Below, in pieces: positions 24,095 through 34,309 of a stretch of 64,000 nt of DNA. How positions within the stretch are numbered: the stretch's first letter is position 1; each line of letters opens with the position of its first letter. The position numbers and the translations under genes are program-made. The stretch comes from Distichodus sexfasciatus (lineage: Eukaryota; Chordata; Actinopteri; Characiformes; Distichodontidae): contig JAVGVS010000001.1 of assembly GCA_032718565.1 (NCBI GenBank), positions 7,205,162 through 7,269,161 of the forward strand, in the 5' to 3' direction. The notes below the pieces were generated by a model that saw nothing but the letters and a program-made list of their open reading frames with translations, searched no databases and was not told where the DNA came from.

Positions 24095-24840
24095 TAAAGT
24101 CAAAGTCAACTTTATTGTCATCTCTTCTATGTATTGTACAGATATACAGAGAGACGAGACGACGTGGCTCCAGTTTACACAGTGCAACAAGAAATAGAGA
24201 ACAAAGAACAGATAGGGCACATGGAATAAACAATATATAAATAGGCCACAAAATATACATTTTAAGCTAGAAGTGGAAATTGACTGACAGTTTTCAATAT
24301 GAAAGATTTCAATATCCAGTCTATTAACAGAAGTGTATTCTTAAAAAGTCTGACTGAAATTTAAGTTTGTACAGATATTATAGCAGCATTGGAGAACCAT
24401 TCTGTGCAATACCTTTCAATAATTTGTGCAGATATAGTTAGTTAAAAAGTGACCAGTGATATATACATGTTTAACGGTTGTGCAAATAGTAGAGGCAGTG
24501 CAAAAATTGTGCAAATATTATGGCAATGTTGTAGCAATAGTAATACTGTACAGTTTGTAAATATAGACATTTTTTCATCTTTTCAGAGAGAGTATCAGTG
24601 CAACATGAAAGAGATCCGAAAGAGTCCGTATAGCAGCATGCCCATCACAATGACGGTGAGGTGTAAAGTGCAGAGGTACAACAGAGTTAGTTCACAGTCC
24701 GGGTGTGTGTGGGGGGGGAGTGTGAGCGAAGGTAGTGTCTTCAAGAGTCTGATGGCTTGTGGGAAAAAGCTATCACACATTCTGGGGGAACGAGTCCTGA
24801 CGCTGCGGTAGCGTCTGCCAGATGGGAGGAGTGTAAAGAA
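24095..24840 (-). mobile_element. 5'-truncated LINE retrotransposon, minus strand
   Basis: Read on the minus strand, the element starts inside the reverse-transcriptase ORF, runs through a 3' UTR and ends at about 24095 with GACAATAAAGTTGACTTTG, which includes an AATAAA polyadenylation signal. A second copy of the same 3' UTR lies on the plus strand at 47,890-48,080. Most of the element is missing, as is usual for LINEs copied by target-primed reverse transcription. The clade (L2/CR1/Jockey-like against other) cannot be fixed from this end alone. Confidence 0.7.
24595..24835 (-). pseudogene. C-terminal fragment of LINE ORF2 (reverse transcriptase protein)
   Basis: Translating the minus strand from about 24,835 gives LPSGRRYRSVRTR followed closely by CDSFFPQAIRLLK, then a less conserved tail ending in a stop at 24,595-24,597. 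The pattern of a basic RRYR box followed by a SFFP.AI.LLN-like motif is the far C-terminal end of ORF2 proteins in many fish LINEs. The catalytic polymerase and endonuclease domains are absent, so it cannot function. The frame reaches the truncation point without a stop, which suggests a fairly young insertion. Confidence 0.65.
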
Positions 24841-24945
24841 TAAAGAATTAAAGCAGTAGCTTGACTCTAGCTTAGCAACTTTTAACCATAAAGCTTGTGG
24901 CTTAAAAAGCTGCTATTTAAAAGTAGCTTCCCCAACACTGACAAC

Positions 24946-25340
24946 TCATTTACCCACATATAACCTTAACTTTAACATAAGCAATCAAAAGCAAATCTGG
25001 AAAATCATCTTTAAAGCATTTGTTCTTATGAGGACCAGTCCTCTCATACAAAAAGCCATCAGAGAGGCACAAATTAACTAAAAAAACCCTCAAAAATTAG
25101 TTTTTCAAATAGATGGTAGCAATGTTTTATAAAATCTATTTTTCTTGTGAACACCTATCCTATCATACAGCAATGAACTCACAAAGCCACAAAAATCTGA
25201 AAAAATCCATATATTTCCTCACCAAACCTTACCTTTAATCTCAGTAACCAAAAGCAAATCATTTATTTTCAAAAGCCTATTTTCTTGTGAGAAATGTTTC
25301 TTACATACTCAAAAACCCACAAAACAACCAGACCAAACTC
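24946..25340. repeat. Imperfect direct repeats of about 265 bp
   Basis: Two similar stretches begin near 24,961 and 25,225. Each has an AACCTTA-CTTTAA segment, then AAAAGCAAATC, then TTCTTATGAGG or TTCTTGTGAG, then a CATACA-rich part. A shorter related piece lies between them near 25,140. They look like decayed copies of one tandem unit; family unknown. Confidence 0.35.
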
Positions 25341-25423
25341 AAGTTTATAATCATTTGTAAACTGAACTTTATTAGCATTTTTTAGGTGAAAATAAGGTGC
25401 TCATAAATATCTACAAACCTGGT

Positions 25424-25500
25424 CACACATGCACACACACACAAACAATACAACCCCCACAAGTGTACACATACACACACACTCACTCAACCCCCCCACA
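25424..25500. repeat. CA-rich microsatellite region
   Basis: Interrupted CA runs are separated by unique bases and end in a short C tract. Frames across it (Thr/His-rich) are artefacts. Confidence 0.85.
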
Positions 25501-25919
25501 CTCCTCACCATGGGGAGCCCCCTTGAACACTTGGCTTGTAGTAACCTGCCAGTGTGAGGGAAACTATGGGGCCGAAATTGAAATCTCCTCACATCCTCCC
25601 TCCCATGGACCCTTTGACAAAACTGAGGCTACCCTGCCATGTTCTTCATTTACACTTCCTGGCCTGGGCAAAGTGCTTGGGGCATTGCTGAGTGAGATGA
25701 GTGTATAGGGAATTCAAAAGGCCTGAAGCTGGCTCCTATGCAAACAAACAGCAACTCTCCAGCATGCAGGAGCAGCGAGCCAGGACACATGCGCACCCGC
25801 TAGTTTATTCTCACGTATTCTGTCATAATGAATTCAAAACAAAGTTTTTTTTCCAATTAATCAGCATAACTTACTCTCTCAGCACCTCGAAACATGTGAA
25901 TTAATTGCAAAAAGAAGGC
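25501..25919. other. Intergenic sequence, no gene seen
   Basis: Unique sequence of mixed composition; nothing recognised. Confidence 0.5.
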
Positions 25920-26600
25920 ATTAATATTCATATCGTGGGAAATAAAAGCTTATTTATTAAGTAGGCAAACTTAAAACAAAGAAGACAACAGCAGTGTGCC
26001 GTCATATTTCTCTTATTTCTTCACAGCTCTGACAGATGCGTGCATAACAATGTTCCAGTTTCCATCTAATGTCTTTATCTCAGGCTCTCTAGAGAACTTA
26101 TGAGGGCCCCCCACTCTAGGCTGCCAGCGAAAACAAATCGTCACAGCGATCAGCCCCGCCAGTCCCCCGCTGTGGGTGGGGATTGGGATATAATGGATTT
26201 GAGTAATGAAAGGCGACAGAAATTTGGAGCACCGGGGCGAACGTTCCCCGCAAGGCCCCAAAGAGCAGGTGCGGAAGGACAATGCCCTTAAACCCCTGGC
26301 CCACAGCACTCTAACGAAGGACCGGAGCCGTAATTGAGTTGCCGCGTTAGCCGCCGGCTGTCAGGGCAGGCGTTAAGGCCGAGAGGATGGCAAGAGCAGC
26401 GCGGACGTAGCTCCGGCCCCGCAGCTGCAGACGCTGCCGGAGAGGAAACCATTATTCACCCATCTCATTACTCCACGTTTACAGCCTGCCGCTGCGTGTT
26501 TTACAGCGTACAGTAAACCCTGGCGTAAACGCACGCCAGCCTTCCTATTACGCTTTATGGAGGGAGGATCACTCCGCCAGGACTGCCTTTTATTTACTGC
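25920..26600. promoter_or_regulatory. CpG-rich block, candidate enhancer or CpG island
   Basis: From about 26,100 to 26,530 CpG dinucleotides are dense compared with the flanks. Homeodomain-type TAATTGAG lies at 26331-26338. Frames up to 98 codons occur on both strands without domains. A CpG island could mark a promoter of an unannotated transcript, but no convincing first exon with a donor site and onward frame is seen, so a regulatory element is the simpler reading. Confidence 0.35.
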
Positions 26601-26921
26601 CTCGCCTCACAGCTTTGAGCTCAGGCCCCGGAGATTTGGAGGACTTGCCAAAACTGGTGTGAATTTTTCTTATCACACTTCTGCCTCCCCCCTTTTCCCC
26701 ACGCCTTTGTCCTTATACGTCATTCTGTCCCCCCCTTCTTGTTCGATTTGTCATCTTTCCATTGTTGAATAACAGTTGTGTGACTAGCTGAAAGTGACTC
26801 AGAGGAAAACTAAGCATCAGAGAGGGGAAAAAAATCAAAAAGACAATTTTGAACTGGTGCTTGTGTGGTATAAAAACATTCAAAAAGAGACCAATATTTT
26901 TAATGAATGCTAGCTATTAAA
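26601..26921. other. Intergenic sequence
   Basis: Unique sequence, C/T-rich at about 26685-26760, then AT-rich up to the Tc1-like element. Confidence 0.5.
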
Positions 26922-26923
26922 TA

Positions 26924-28513
26924 CGGTGCTGCTTGCAAGTTTGTGAACCCCCTAGAACTTTCTATATTTCTGCATTAATATGACCTAAACATCATCTAAT
27001 TATCACAGACATCCTAATAGTAGATAAAGAGAACTCAATTAAACAAATGAGACAAAGATATTATACTTGATTATTTATTTACTGAGTGAAATGATGCAGT
27101 ATTACATATCTCTGTGTTGCAAAAGTATGTGAACCTTTGGTTTTTAGTATCTGGTGTGCCCTCCTTGTGCATCAATAACTGCAAACAAACGTTTCCAGTA
27201 ACTGTTGATCGGACCTGCACATTGGCTTTAAAGAATTTTAGCCCATTCCTGTGTACAGAACAGCTTCAACTCTGGGATGCAGGTGGATTTCCTCAAATAA
27301 ACTTCTCGCTTCAGCTCCTTCCACATTTCGATTGGATTCAGGTCAGGACTTGGACTAACACTTTCCAAAACATGAACTTTATTCTATTTTAACCATTCCT
27401 TTGTAGAACGACTTGTTTGCTTAGTGTTATTGTCTTGCTGCATGACCTACTTCCTCTTTAGTTTCAGTTCACAGACAGATGTCCAAACGTTTTCCTTCAG
27501 AACTCACTGGTATGAATCAGAATTGCTCCATCAATGATGGCAAGCAGTTCTGTCTCAGCTGCATCAAAACAAGCCTAAACCATAATACTATCACCACCAT
27601 GTTTCACAGATGGAATAAAGGTTCTTATGCTGAAGTGAAGTGTTTTCCTTTCATCAAAAACATAACGCTTCTTAAGTAAACCAAAAAGTTCTATTTTGGA
27701 TTCATCTGTCCATAAAATTTGTTCCATTATCCTTCTGGTTTGTCCACGTGATTTTTAGCAAACTGCAGACGAGCAGCAAGGTTCTTTTTGGAGAGCAGTG
27801 GTTTTCTCCTTGCAACCCTGGAACAACCCCTGTTGTTCCATCTTCTTCTGATGGTGGACTCATGAACATTAACATTTGCCAATGTGAGAGACACCTTTAG
27901 TTGCGTAGAAATTACCATGGGATCCTTTGTGACATCGTCGACTATTACACACATTGCTACTGGAATGGTTTTTTGTTGGTCTACCACTCTTGGGGAGGGT
28001 GACAGTGGTCTTGAATTTCTTCTATATGTGCACAATCTTTCTGACTGTGGATTGGTGGAGTCCAAACTCTTTAGAGATGGATTTGTAACCTTTAACAACT
28101 CTTTTTCTGAGGTCCTTAGAAATCCTCTTCTTTCTCATGCCATGATATACCTTCAAACATGTGTTATGAAGATTAGACTGTGATAGATGCCTGTTCTTTA
28201 AATAAAACAGGGCACCCACTCATGTCTGATTATCAATCAGTTGATTGGAAAACACCCGACTTTATTTTCACCCTCAAATTCTTTGCTAATCCAAGAGGTT
28301 CACATACATTTGCCACACACAGATATGTAATATTGCATCATTTCCCTCAGTAAATAAATAATCAACTATAATATCTTTCTCTCATTTGTGTAATTGGGTT
28401 CTCATTATCTACTTTTAGGACTTAAGTGATAATTAGATTGTGTTTTAGGTCATATTTATGCAGAAATATATATAGAAAGTTCTAGGGGGTTCACAAACTT
28501 TCAAGCAGCACTG
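26924..28513 (-). mobile_element. Tc1/mariner-like DNA transposon, inactivated
   Basis: The element is about 1.59 kb, close to the 1.6 kb usual for fish Tc1-like elements. It is flanked by TA on both sides (26922-26923 and 28514-28515), the expected target duplication. Its ends match as inverted repeats: CGGTGCTGCTTGCAAGTTTG on the left against the reverse of CAAACTTTCAAGCAGCACTG on the right. Similarity continues inward for about 215 bases on each side (to about 27140 and from 28291). Within each arm a second GTATGTGAACC motif echoes the outer GTTTGTGAACC, the IR/DR arrangement in which each arm carries two transposase sites. The transposase lies on the minus strand and is broken. Confidence 0.93.
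27290..28170 (-). pseudogene. Tc1-like transposase pseudogene (DD34E)
   Basis: On the minus strand the N-terminal helix-turn-helix region is readable: RISKDLRKRVVKGYKS then GLHQSTVRKIVHI at about 28,020-28,135. It is a few residues shorter than I expect between RKRVV and KGYKS. Next come STIRRRWNN, VARRKPLLSKKN and ARLQFAKNH. Catalytic residues survive: the first Asp in WTDESKIE (codon 27704-27706), the second in QQDNNTKH (27432-27434) and Glu in DLNPIEMW (27327-27329). The last two lie 34 residues apart in one frame, hence DD34E. The first Asp is in a different frame from the second, and the start region reads ATGGCATGA, so frameshifts and a stop inactivate the gene. Confidence 0.92.
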
Positions 28514-28515
28514 TA

Positions 28516-30095
28516 TGTGTACGTATTAATTAATTGATTACTATTCATTATAATCTATTACATGTTCTTAGAGAAGCACAATCTTAAAATAAGTAGAAAT
28601 GCATGTTAAGTCCAGTTTCAGGCCTGGTGCTACAGTTCTGGATAGAAGGGAAGCATTTAAACTGATTCCTTGCACAGTAAAGTGAAGCCGGTTCTAAGTG
28701 GTGCTATAAGCAGAGTTGGACGGTAGTTGGACAGCATCCAGAAACACATAATGAAACTGCTTGTATTCTTTACTACCAGATAATACAGTATAATGTTTAA
28801 CAAGAGCTTCACAGGAAAAGACAGATGGTAAAATATCGGCAGAGGAATCTACCTCTTGAGGATTCAACATAGGAATAAAATAAAATCAATTTGGCCACTG
28901 CACATGTTTTCACTCTTAACAGCAAAAGTCATCACATATGGCAATCATATAATTCAAAGTATAATACAGTGCAAAGTGAAAATTTTGAATTCAATTCATG
29001 CTTTCCTCTGTTGAAGAGCCTGAACACAGAGCAGACCCATGATACAGCTCAGGTACCTCTTGATTATGCCAGCATGTCCTTTTCATTAGGCATGCATAAC
29101 CAAAATATCAGATCCTTGCAGATTATATTCTACAATGGCTAATTATCTCATTCACTCAGCCATTTGTTGAGTTATTCAATGAGCCTGGCCCTCAGAGAGA
29201 CTTTTCTCATTTACTGTAAAATTTGAATTAGATTCAGTTTGATGTGTGTTCACACAAAAACAAGTATCTACAATTTACAGTCTAAAACATTAAGCTCATG
29301 CAACGATATTAACTAATATTACAGAGGATGTTGGTCCTACTTGCTAGACTTTAAGTTTTTAAAACCTTACTTTAACATTTTTTAAACAAAACATTTGAGA
29401 TATGAGATACTACGAAAAAGACATGAGCTACAATTCCTTGGAAAATTACTCTGGATCAGTGTTAAAGGTGAAATTGGATCTGCTATAACCAGCACTTAGC
29501 ATTAAGATATTCTGAATTAAACCCCCAAGGTAACATCCCCAATTTCAAAAATAGCATAACTAAGGCCTCAGGACATATTTGGTAACAGGAATATACCATG
29601 AATTATCTAACAATGGCAGAAATATATGTTGGTATGAAATCTGACTCTCAATCTCAAAAGAAATTAATAGGAATTGCATTTAGAGTGATTCTAGTGGAAT
29701 TCAAACAAAATACTTCAGCTCTTATTTGTAACCATTCAGGTATTTCCCTTTGCCTTGTGCAAATTCATATGGTTTTATAATAGAGAAAAAAATTCCCTCT
29801 CATAGAATAAATATATGTGTAACTGCTAATATTAATAAAATCTTCTGGGGGACACCACACATAAGATTGTGAACTTATTGAAAACACTGATGGTCTGTCT
29901 GTCTTTTAAAACATTTCAAAATGATGATCTTATTTTCACTGGTCAGGGCCTCATTCCAAAACAACTTTAGTGCATGCAAGTAGAGGTCATCCCTATTGAA
30001 AGTGGAAGATCACCTCTTTTGTTGACTTTTCAAAGTAAGTCATGTTGGATGTGTTTACGCACGAAGAAGCATAATACAGCCTGAATAAGGACAAA
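28516..30095. other. AT-rich intergenic sequence, no gene seen
   Basis: Unique AT-rich sequence. Short chance frames only; no repeat recognised. Confidence 0.55.
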
Positions 30096-30320
30096 TGCTT
30101 ACCAGAGAGGCCCAGGATCCCCCCACCAATGTTAAAAGCTTCACCAATAAAAATGTCTGGTGAAGAAGCTCAACAATCCATCTGCCTAAAGGCCATTAGT
30201 TGTTTGTGATCCTGCCACAGGCTGGCCAAAGTGTGGGTGGCCTACAAGAATGACAATTAGTCCCATTCCCTGGCAAATTAGTGGGAAAGACAAATGACAG
30301 AAAAAAGAGTAAATTATGAC
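30096..30320. promoter_or_regulatory. Candidate conserved non-coding block
   Basis: A compact block of balanced composition with ATTAG-type homeodomain cores near 30,196 and 30,257 and an NF1-like TGGCCAAAG near 30,223. AT-rich DNA lies on both sides. Motif-based guess. Confidence 0.25.
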
Positions 30321-30979
30321 TAGTCTTTCTGTTATGCTGGGAGCATAAAAACAGTAATCATTAAAATCTGTTCGTAAGTAAAACAACATGGATTCATTTT
30401 TAAAGTCTAGAGTCATAAAGTACTAAGTCCGTTCATTCTCAGTTATTTTTCTCATTTTTAAGAGCATGGTTCCACTCAAGAAAAATGCATATATGCAGGA
30501 AGGCAAATGACTGAGAGCTGGAAGAGCTTTTGGACACTGATTACATTGTAGATCTTTTTGAGCCCTGTTCTCCACATTTGCTACATTCCCTTCAAATGTA
30601 TGCAAAACTGCTTTATCTCCCGGTACACAAGGTCATTCTTGGGTGGCATGATTAAATGGGACGTTCAAACACCACATTAAAATGTAGAAACAAAAAGACA
30701 AACAGCTGAAAATGGGCAAACCTTAATAAATAGCTTGAAACAATCTGGGCTGTAATGAAACTTCCTAGGTGATCGTTAAGATAAAAAATAATGCCTTCAA
30801 TAATATTTGCAAGAGTGGCCAACACACACACACACACACCCACACACGTATTAACACCATCTCCAGTTCCCTGCTACCAGGGTGGTGTAATTTCCCTTGT
30901 GTCCAGTATGTAGATGGACTTGCTTCTCATCAGAGGGGCCTGCCACAGCTTGGACGATGAAGATAGAGAGATAATGGCC
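30321..30979. other. Intergenic sequence with a short CA repeat
   Basis: Unique sequence. A CA microsatellite of about 10 units lies at 30821-30839, followed by a few more CA pairs to 30847. No gene recognised. Confidence 0.55.
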
Positions 30980-31450
30980 TTTCACTGGCTTCCTGTGATT
31001 GGCCGGTAAAGGAAGAGGCATTAAATATGCACCGCCGCTGTCTCTCCCCATTGTTTGTGCTCCTGTTACAGCGACATCAATTGCACAACACCAGTGAACC
31101 ATTGCTAACAGTCCAAGGGCTGCATTCTTCACGCCGACAAGTCCCTTTCAGGCCCCAGGGAGTGGGAACAAGGTTAGATTGAAAGGTAATGAGCCTATTA
31201 ATTAAAAGCCTTATAGAGAGAGACCAGCCTGGCCTGGTGTCCTCACCCCCGTCCTGGCTCCTCTCACATGCTCTTTATTGGAGATGGCAACAGAAATGGT
31301 CTCTCTCTCTCTCAAACATCCACACACTCTTCTGCACACTCGCTGCCTCGCAAAGACACCCAGACACACACTTTCCCCCTCAGCACCCTCAGCAGGTGTC
31401 ATTTCAATCCAGTGTTCGACTTCGATTTTTCTCTAATTCGCATGAAATCA
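30980..31450. promoter_or_regulatory. Candidate enhancer with SOX and homeodomain motifs
   Basis: The block contains CATTGTT (31049-31055) and a TATTAATTAAAAG homeodomain-type palindrome (from about 31197) in otherwise GC-balanced sequence. A 119-codon frame at 31189-31548 has no domain and passes through a C/T- and CA-rich tract, so it is not supported as a gene. Confidence 0.28.
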
Positions 31451-32237
31451 GTGCATCAGCTGTAATGCCCTTATTATACAAAAGCATCCTTTTCAACAGT
31501 TGCTCACAGGAGTGGAAAAAATTGGATGAACCAAAAGAAAGTCCATGATGTTTACTTAGATGAGGGATGTGTTTAACACCCACAGTGGAAAACTGTTATT
31601 TGGGGATGCCGGCCTTGTCTTTTTTTCAGGCGCCTCCCTCAGGATGTTTCGATTTATTTGACTAGAGAACACAGTGATTACTGAGAATATGAGGTAATAA
31701 AGGGAGAGACTGCTGGGCTCTTCAAGCATTGATCAACCCGAGGCAGACTTGACCTTCCGAAATAACAGCCCGAGATACAAAGTGGCTCCATCGATGTCAC
31801 AGTACAGGCCACATGCACCATTGATTTTCATTGAGCACAGCTGTGCTGTATTTCAATGACAGACGCCACGCTGAAAAGATTTGTTAACTGGAGTTAATAG
31901 GTCAGCATCAGCTTGCGGAAATCAGGGGGCTGAATGCTTGGGCTAAAAAGAAAAACAAGTTGTTGGGGTTATTTTTATAAGCATAAGATCGGTTCTTGAG
32001 AACAATTCCTATTTGGTAAACCACAAAATTCACAAAAACCTGAATCATAGTGCTTGGGCCAGATAAAAGTAAACAGACATTGTACAGTCACACTTGGCAG
32101 CTGCAGGACGGGATGAATCACTTGACAATAAAGAAATCTGTTAAAAGTCCAGACAAGGTAAAATGAAGATATAAATCCACATAAATCAGGACTTCACCAG
32201 CAAAACTAAACCGAAAAGTTTAGCATCTTCTAGGGTT
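31451..32237. other. Intergenic sequence, no gene seen
   Basis: Unique sequence of mixed composition. The 31,560-31,930 part is complex but carries no distinctive motif. Confidence 0.5.
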
Positions 32238-32365
32238 AACTTAGAAGTGTGGAAACAACAGTCAGCAACCATGAGCAGAATGCTTTCTTCCTTCCTATGG
32301 AAAAGGCTGCCAGAAAAAAGCATTCTGCTCATTGTTGCTGACTGTTGTTTCCACACTTCTAAGTT
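32238..32365. repeat. Near-perfect 49-bp inverted repeat (long hairpin)
   Basis: The left arm (32238-32286) and the reverse complement of the right arm (32317-32365) agree at 48 of 49 positions; the mismatch is C/A at arm position 34. The spacer is 30 bases (32287-32316). The arms start AACTTAGAAGTGTGGAAACA and the inner ends read GAGCAGAATGCTTT. This is longer than an animal miRNA precursor stem (about 33 bp). No TA flank or direct target duplication was found beside it. It could be a short MITE, a recent fold-back duplication or a hairpin-RNA source. Confidence 0.9.
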
Positions 32366-32369
32366 GAAT

Positions 32370-32940
32370 AAGTCAGGAAACAATGTGGTGGAAAGTGGAG
32401 ACACAGCCTGGAGGACTGCCATCATTTCATATTGTTTTATTGGCCGCCTCATGCTCGGTTGACCAGGGCATCTCTTGCAAGGCTACAGGGCATTTCCCCA
32501 TCCCTCAGACACCTTCCCAAGCTTCTCGCTGAGCAAAAAATGTTTCCCATCACTGCGGCCGGCCAACTCATCTGGCGAGAACAATATTATCCAAACTGTT
32601 TCCTTCCCCGTTTTGGAATGCCACTTTATGCCAGCCTTCTCACCGCAGGCTTCCCTCTCCACCCAGCTATGGACTCAACACTTCCTCCTCAATCAGGACA
32701 GCCAGACTGCGAAGCCATGATGGTTATTAGACGAGACATTATAACTGCCAATGAGGCGGCTCGGCCGAGCTGGTGGCCTCGCTTAACCAAGCCTTCTAGA
32801 ATTACAGCAGAATCCCAATGTCAATATTTGGTCTTTGTCAGTGCCCTCTTCAACCCAACCTGGTTCTTGACCCAACCACGTCTTCTTAGATACGTCTGTT
32901 TCTCACAGTTAATCACTCTTACACTCTTGTAAGAATATGT
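32370..32940 (+). other. Complex block with the longest open frame, coding doubtful
   Basis: A 166-codon frame runs 32432-32932, the longest in the window. Its protein has no signal peptide, repeat or domain I recognise, and its amino-acid mix (rich in Leu, Pro, Arg, Ser) looks like translated random GC-balanced DNA. It has no visible splice context, and a second frame (32475-32720) overlaps it. The block from 32,540 to 32,840 is GC-richer than its flanks and may be a conserved non-coding element. Confidence 0.25.
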
Positions 32941-34309
32941 TACGGTGCAAAATGATTTGACACATTTTATTTAATGGTTAGAAGGTATTTTACTAATCTC
33001 TTAAAACAGGAACTGGACAGCACAAAACCTAATGCCTATATCAACCATGTACATAAACACATAAATTAAAACCAGGCAAAACAAGTAAGTCACCTTAACA
33101 TGGCTACTGCTGAAACTAGTGGCTAAGGGGAAATAATCAAGATCACTGCTACATTTTTGTCTCAATGCCATGACACTGACTGAGGTAAGAGAAGAAGAGA
33201 GGAAAAATTGGGAAATTATGAACTAAGCATTAACATTACAATAATATATTCAAATGTATATTGTACGTGAACATAAGCTGAACAAAACATTGTCTAAAGG
33301 AAATGCACTCAGTACAAATTACACCTAACTATGTAACATAAGGATATAATTTTGCTACAGATGTAAGTTTTATTTTTTTAATTGTTGTCTGTCTTTTCTT
33401 GTTAGTCTTAAAGTAGGGGAGTCCTTACATTAAATTGAAAACAAGCCAAGCCATGTAAATTCATTTACAAAGAAGAAATTAAAATGTGTCCGGGGTATTT
33501 TAACATGTACTACATGGCAAAAAAAATGAAGTAAAAGAATCTCGAAGGCATCTCAAAGATAGAAAAACTCTTGAATAAATGTATACTCAAATGATAAATG
33601 TGAATGCAAGCAAAAAATAATCAGAAAAGTTTTTCTGATTAAACTAAAATGAAAGACATCAAATCAGGTTAAGGATGATTAAACTCAGTTTCAACTATAC
33701 ACCTTATAAATATGAAATACTTCCCCATCTCATACCTAAATGTCACTTGCACATTTCACTGCAACATTAAAGAAAGTGGTACAATTCCAATAAATTAAGG
33801 CTTTTTCTACTGTGGCCTCTCAGTAGTAAGACCTAATCTTGCTTTACATTCCTGAGAAGAATCATAACAAATGATTTGGTTCCCTGGGTGAGAGCAACTT
33901 GGCCTCCTTTGAACCTGGAAAGGATTACATCAGTCAATAATTTAACTGTTTAATATTATTCTGCCTAATTGCACTGAAGACAATAATAAACTTAAAGGAT
34001 GAGCAAAACATGGCCAACCATTAACCATTAACCATTGATTTCAGTGCAATAAGGCAATCTAAAACCTTAAATCACCATTTTTAAGTGTATGAACTGTTAC
34101 ATGTAGATAAAATTGTACATAATCTTAGCAAGCCCATCCATTGCTAAGATTTAGGTTTTTTATTAGATATAATAAATTATAATTAATCATATATTTCGTA
34201 ATATAGTTAATCATATTTAATCATGAATTAAGAATAAAGTACACACTATTTGAGGAGGTTATACATTGCAGTAAAAATTGTTACATGAAGCAAAGCTAAG
34301 CAAATAACT
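32941..34309. other. AT-rich intergenic sequence, no gene seen
   Basis: AT-rich unique sequence. A perfect 11-bp inverted repeat with a 2-base gap lies at 33618-33641 (arms TAATCAGAAAA). A short CCATTAA triplication lies near 34016-34036. No gene recognised. Confidence 0.55.

Larger units (their letters stand above)
24021..24945. mobile_element. Old MITE-like element split by a LINE insertion
   Basis: The flanks of the LINE at 24,095-24,840 read as two halves of one repeat. The left flank (24021-24094) has AGTAGTTAGCTAATTTT and TAGCTTGAAGTGTAACTAAC. The right flank (24841-24945) has AGCAGTAGCTTGACT and ends AGTAGCTTCCCCAACACTG. In reverse, that end is the CAGTGTTGGGGAAGCTACT start I know from a common fish DNA-transposon relic. 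The matching left terminus is not visible and may have been lost where the hAT-like copy abuts. Confidence 0.45.

Noticed and set aside
24449..24811. 120-codon plus-strand open frame
   Set aside because: It is the antisense shadow of the LINE whose real protein motif is on the minus strand.
27884..28183. 99-codon plus-strand open frame
   Set aside because: It is antisense to the Tc1-like transposase pseudogene.
32238..32365. miRNA gene
   Set aside because: The near-perfect 49-bp stem is too long and too perfect for a typical animal miRNA precursor, and no known mature miRNA was recognised. Kept as a repeat and reported as a finding.
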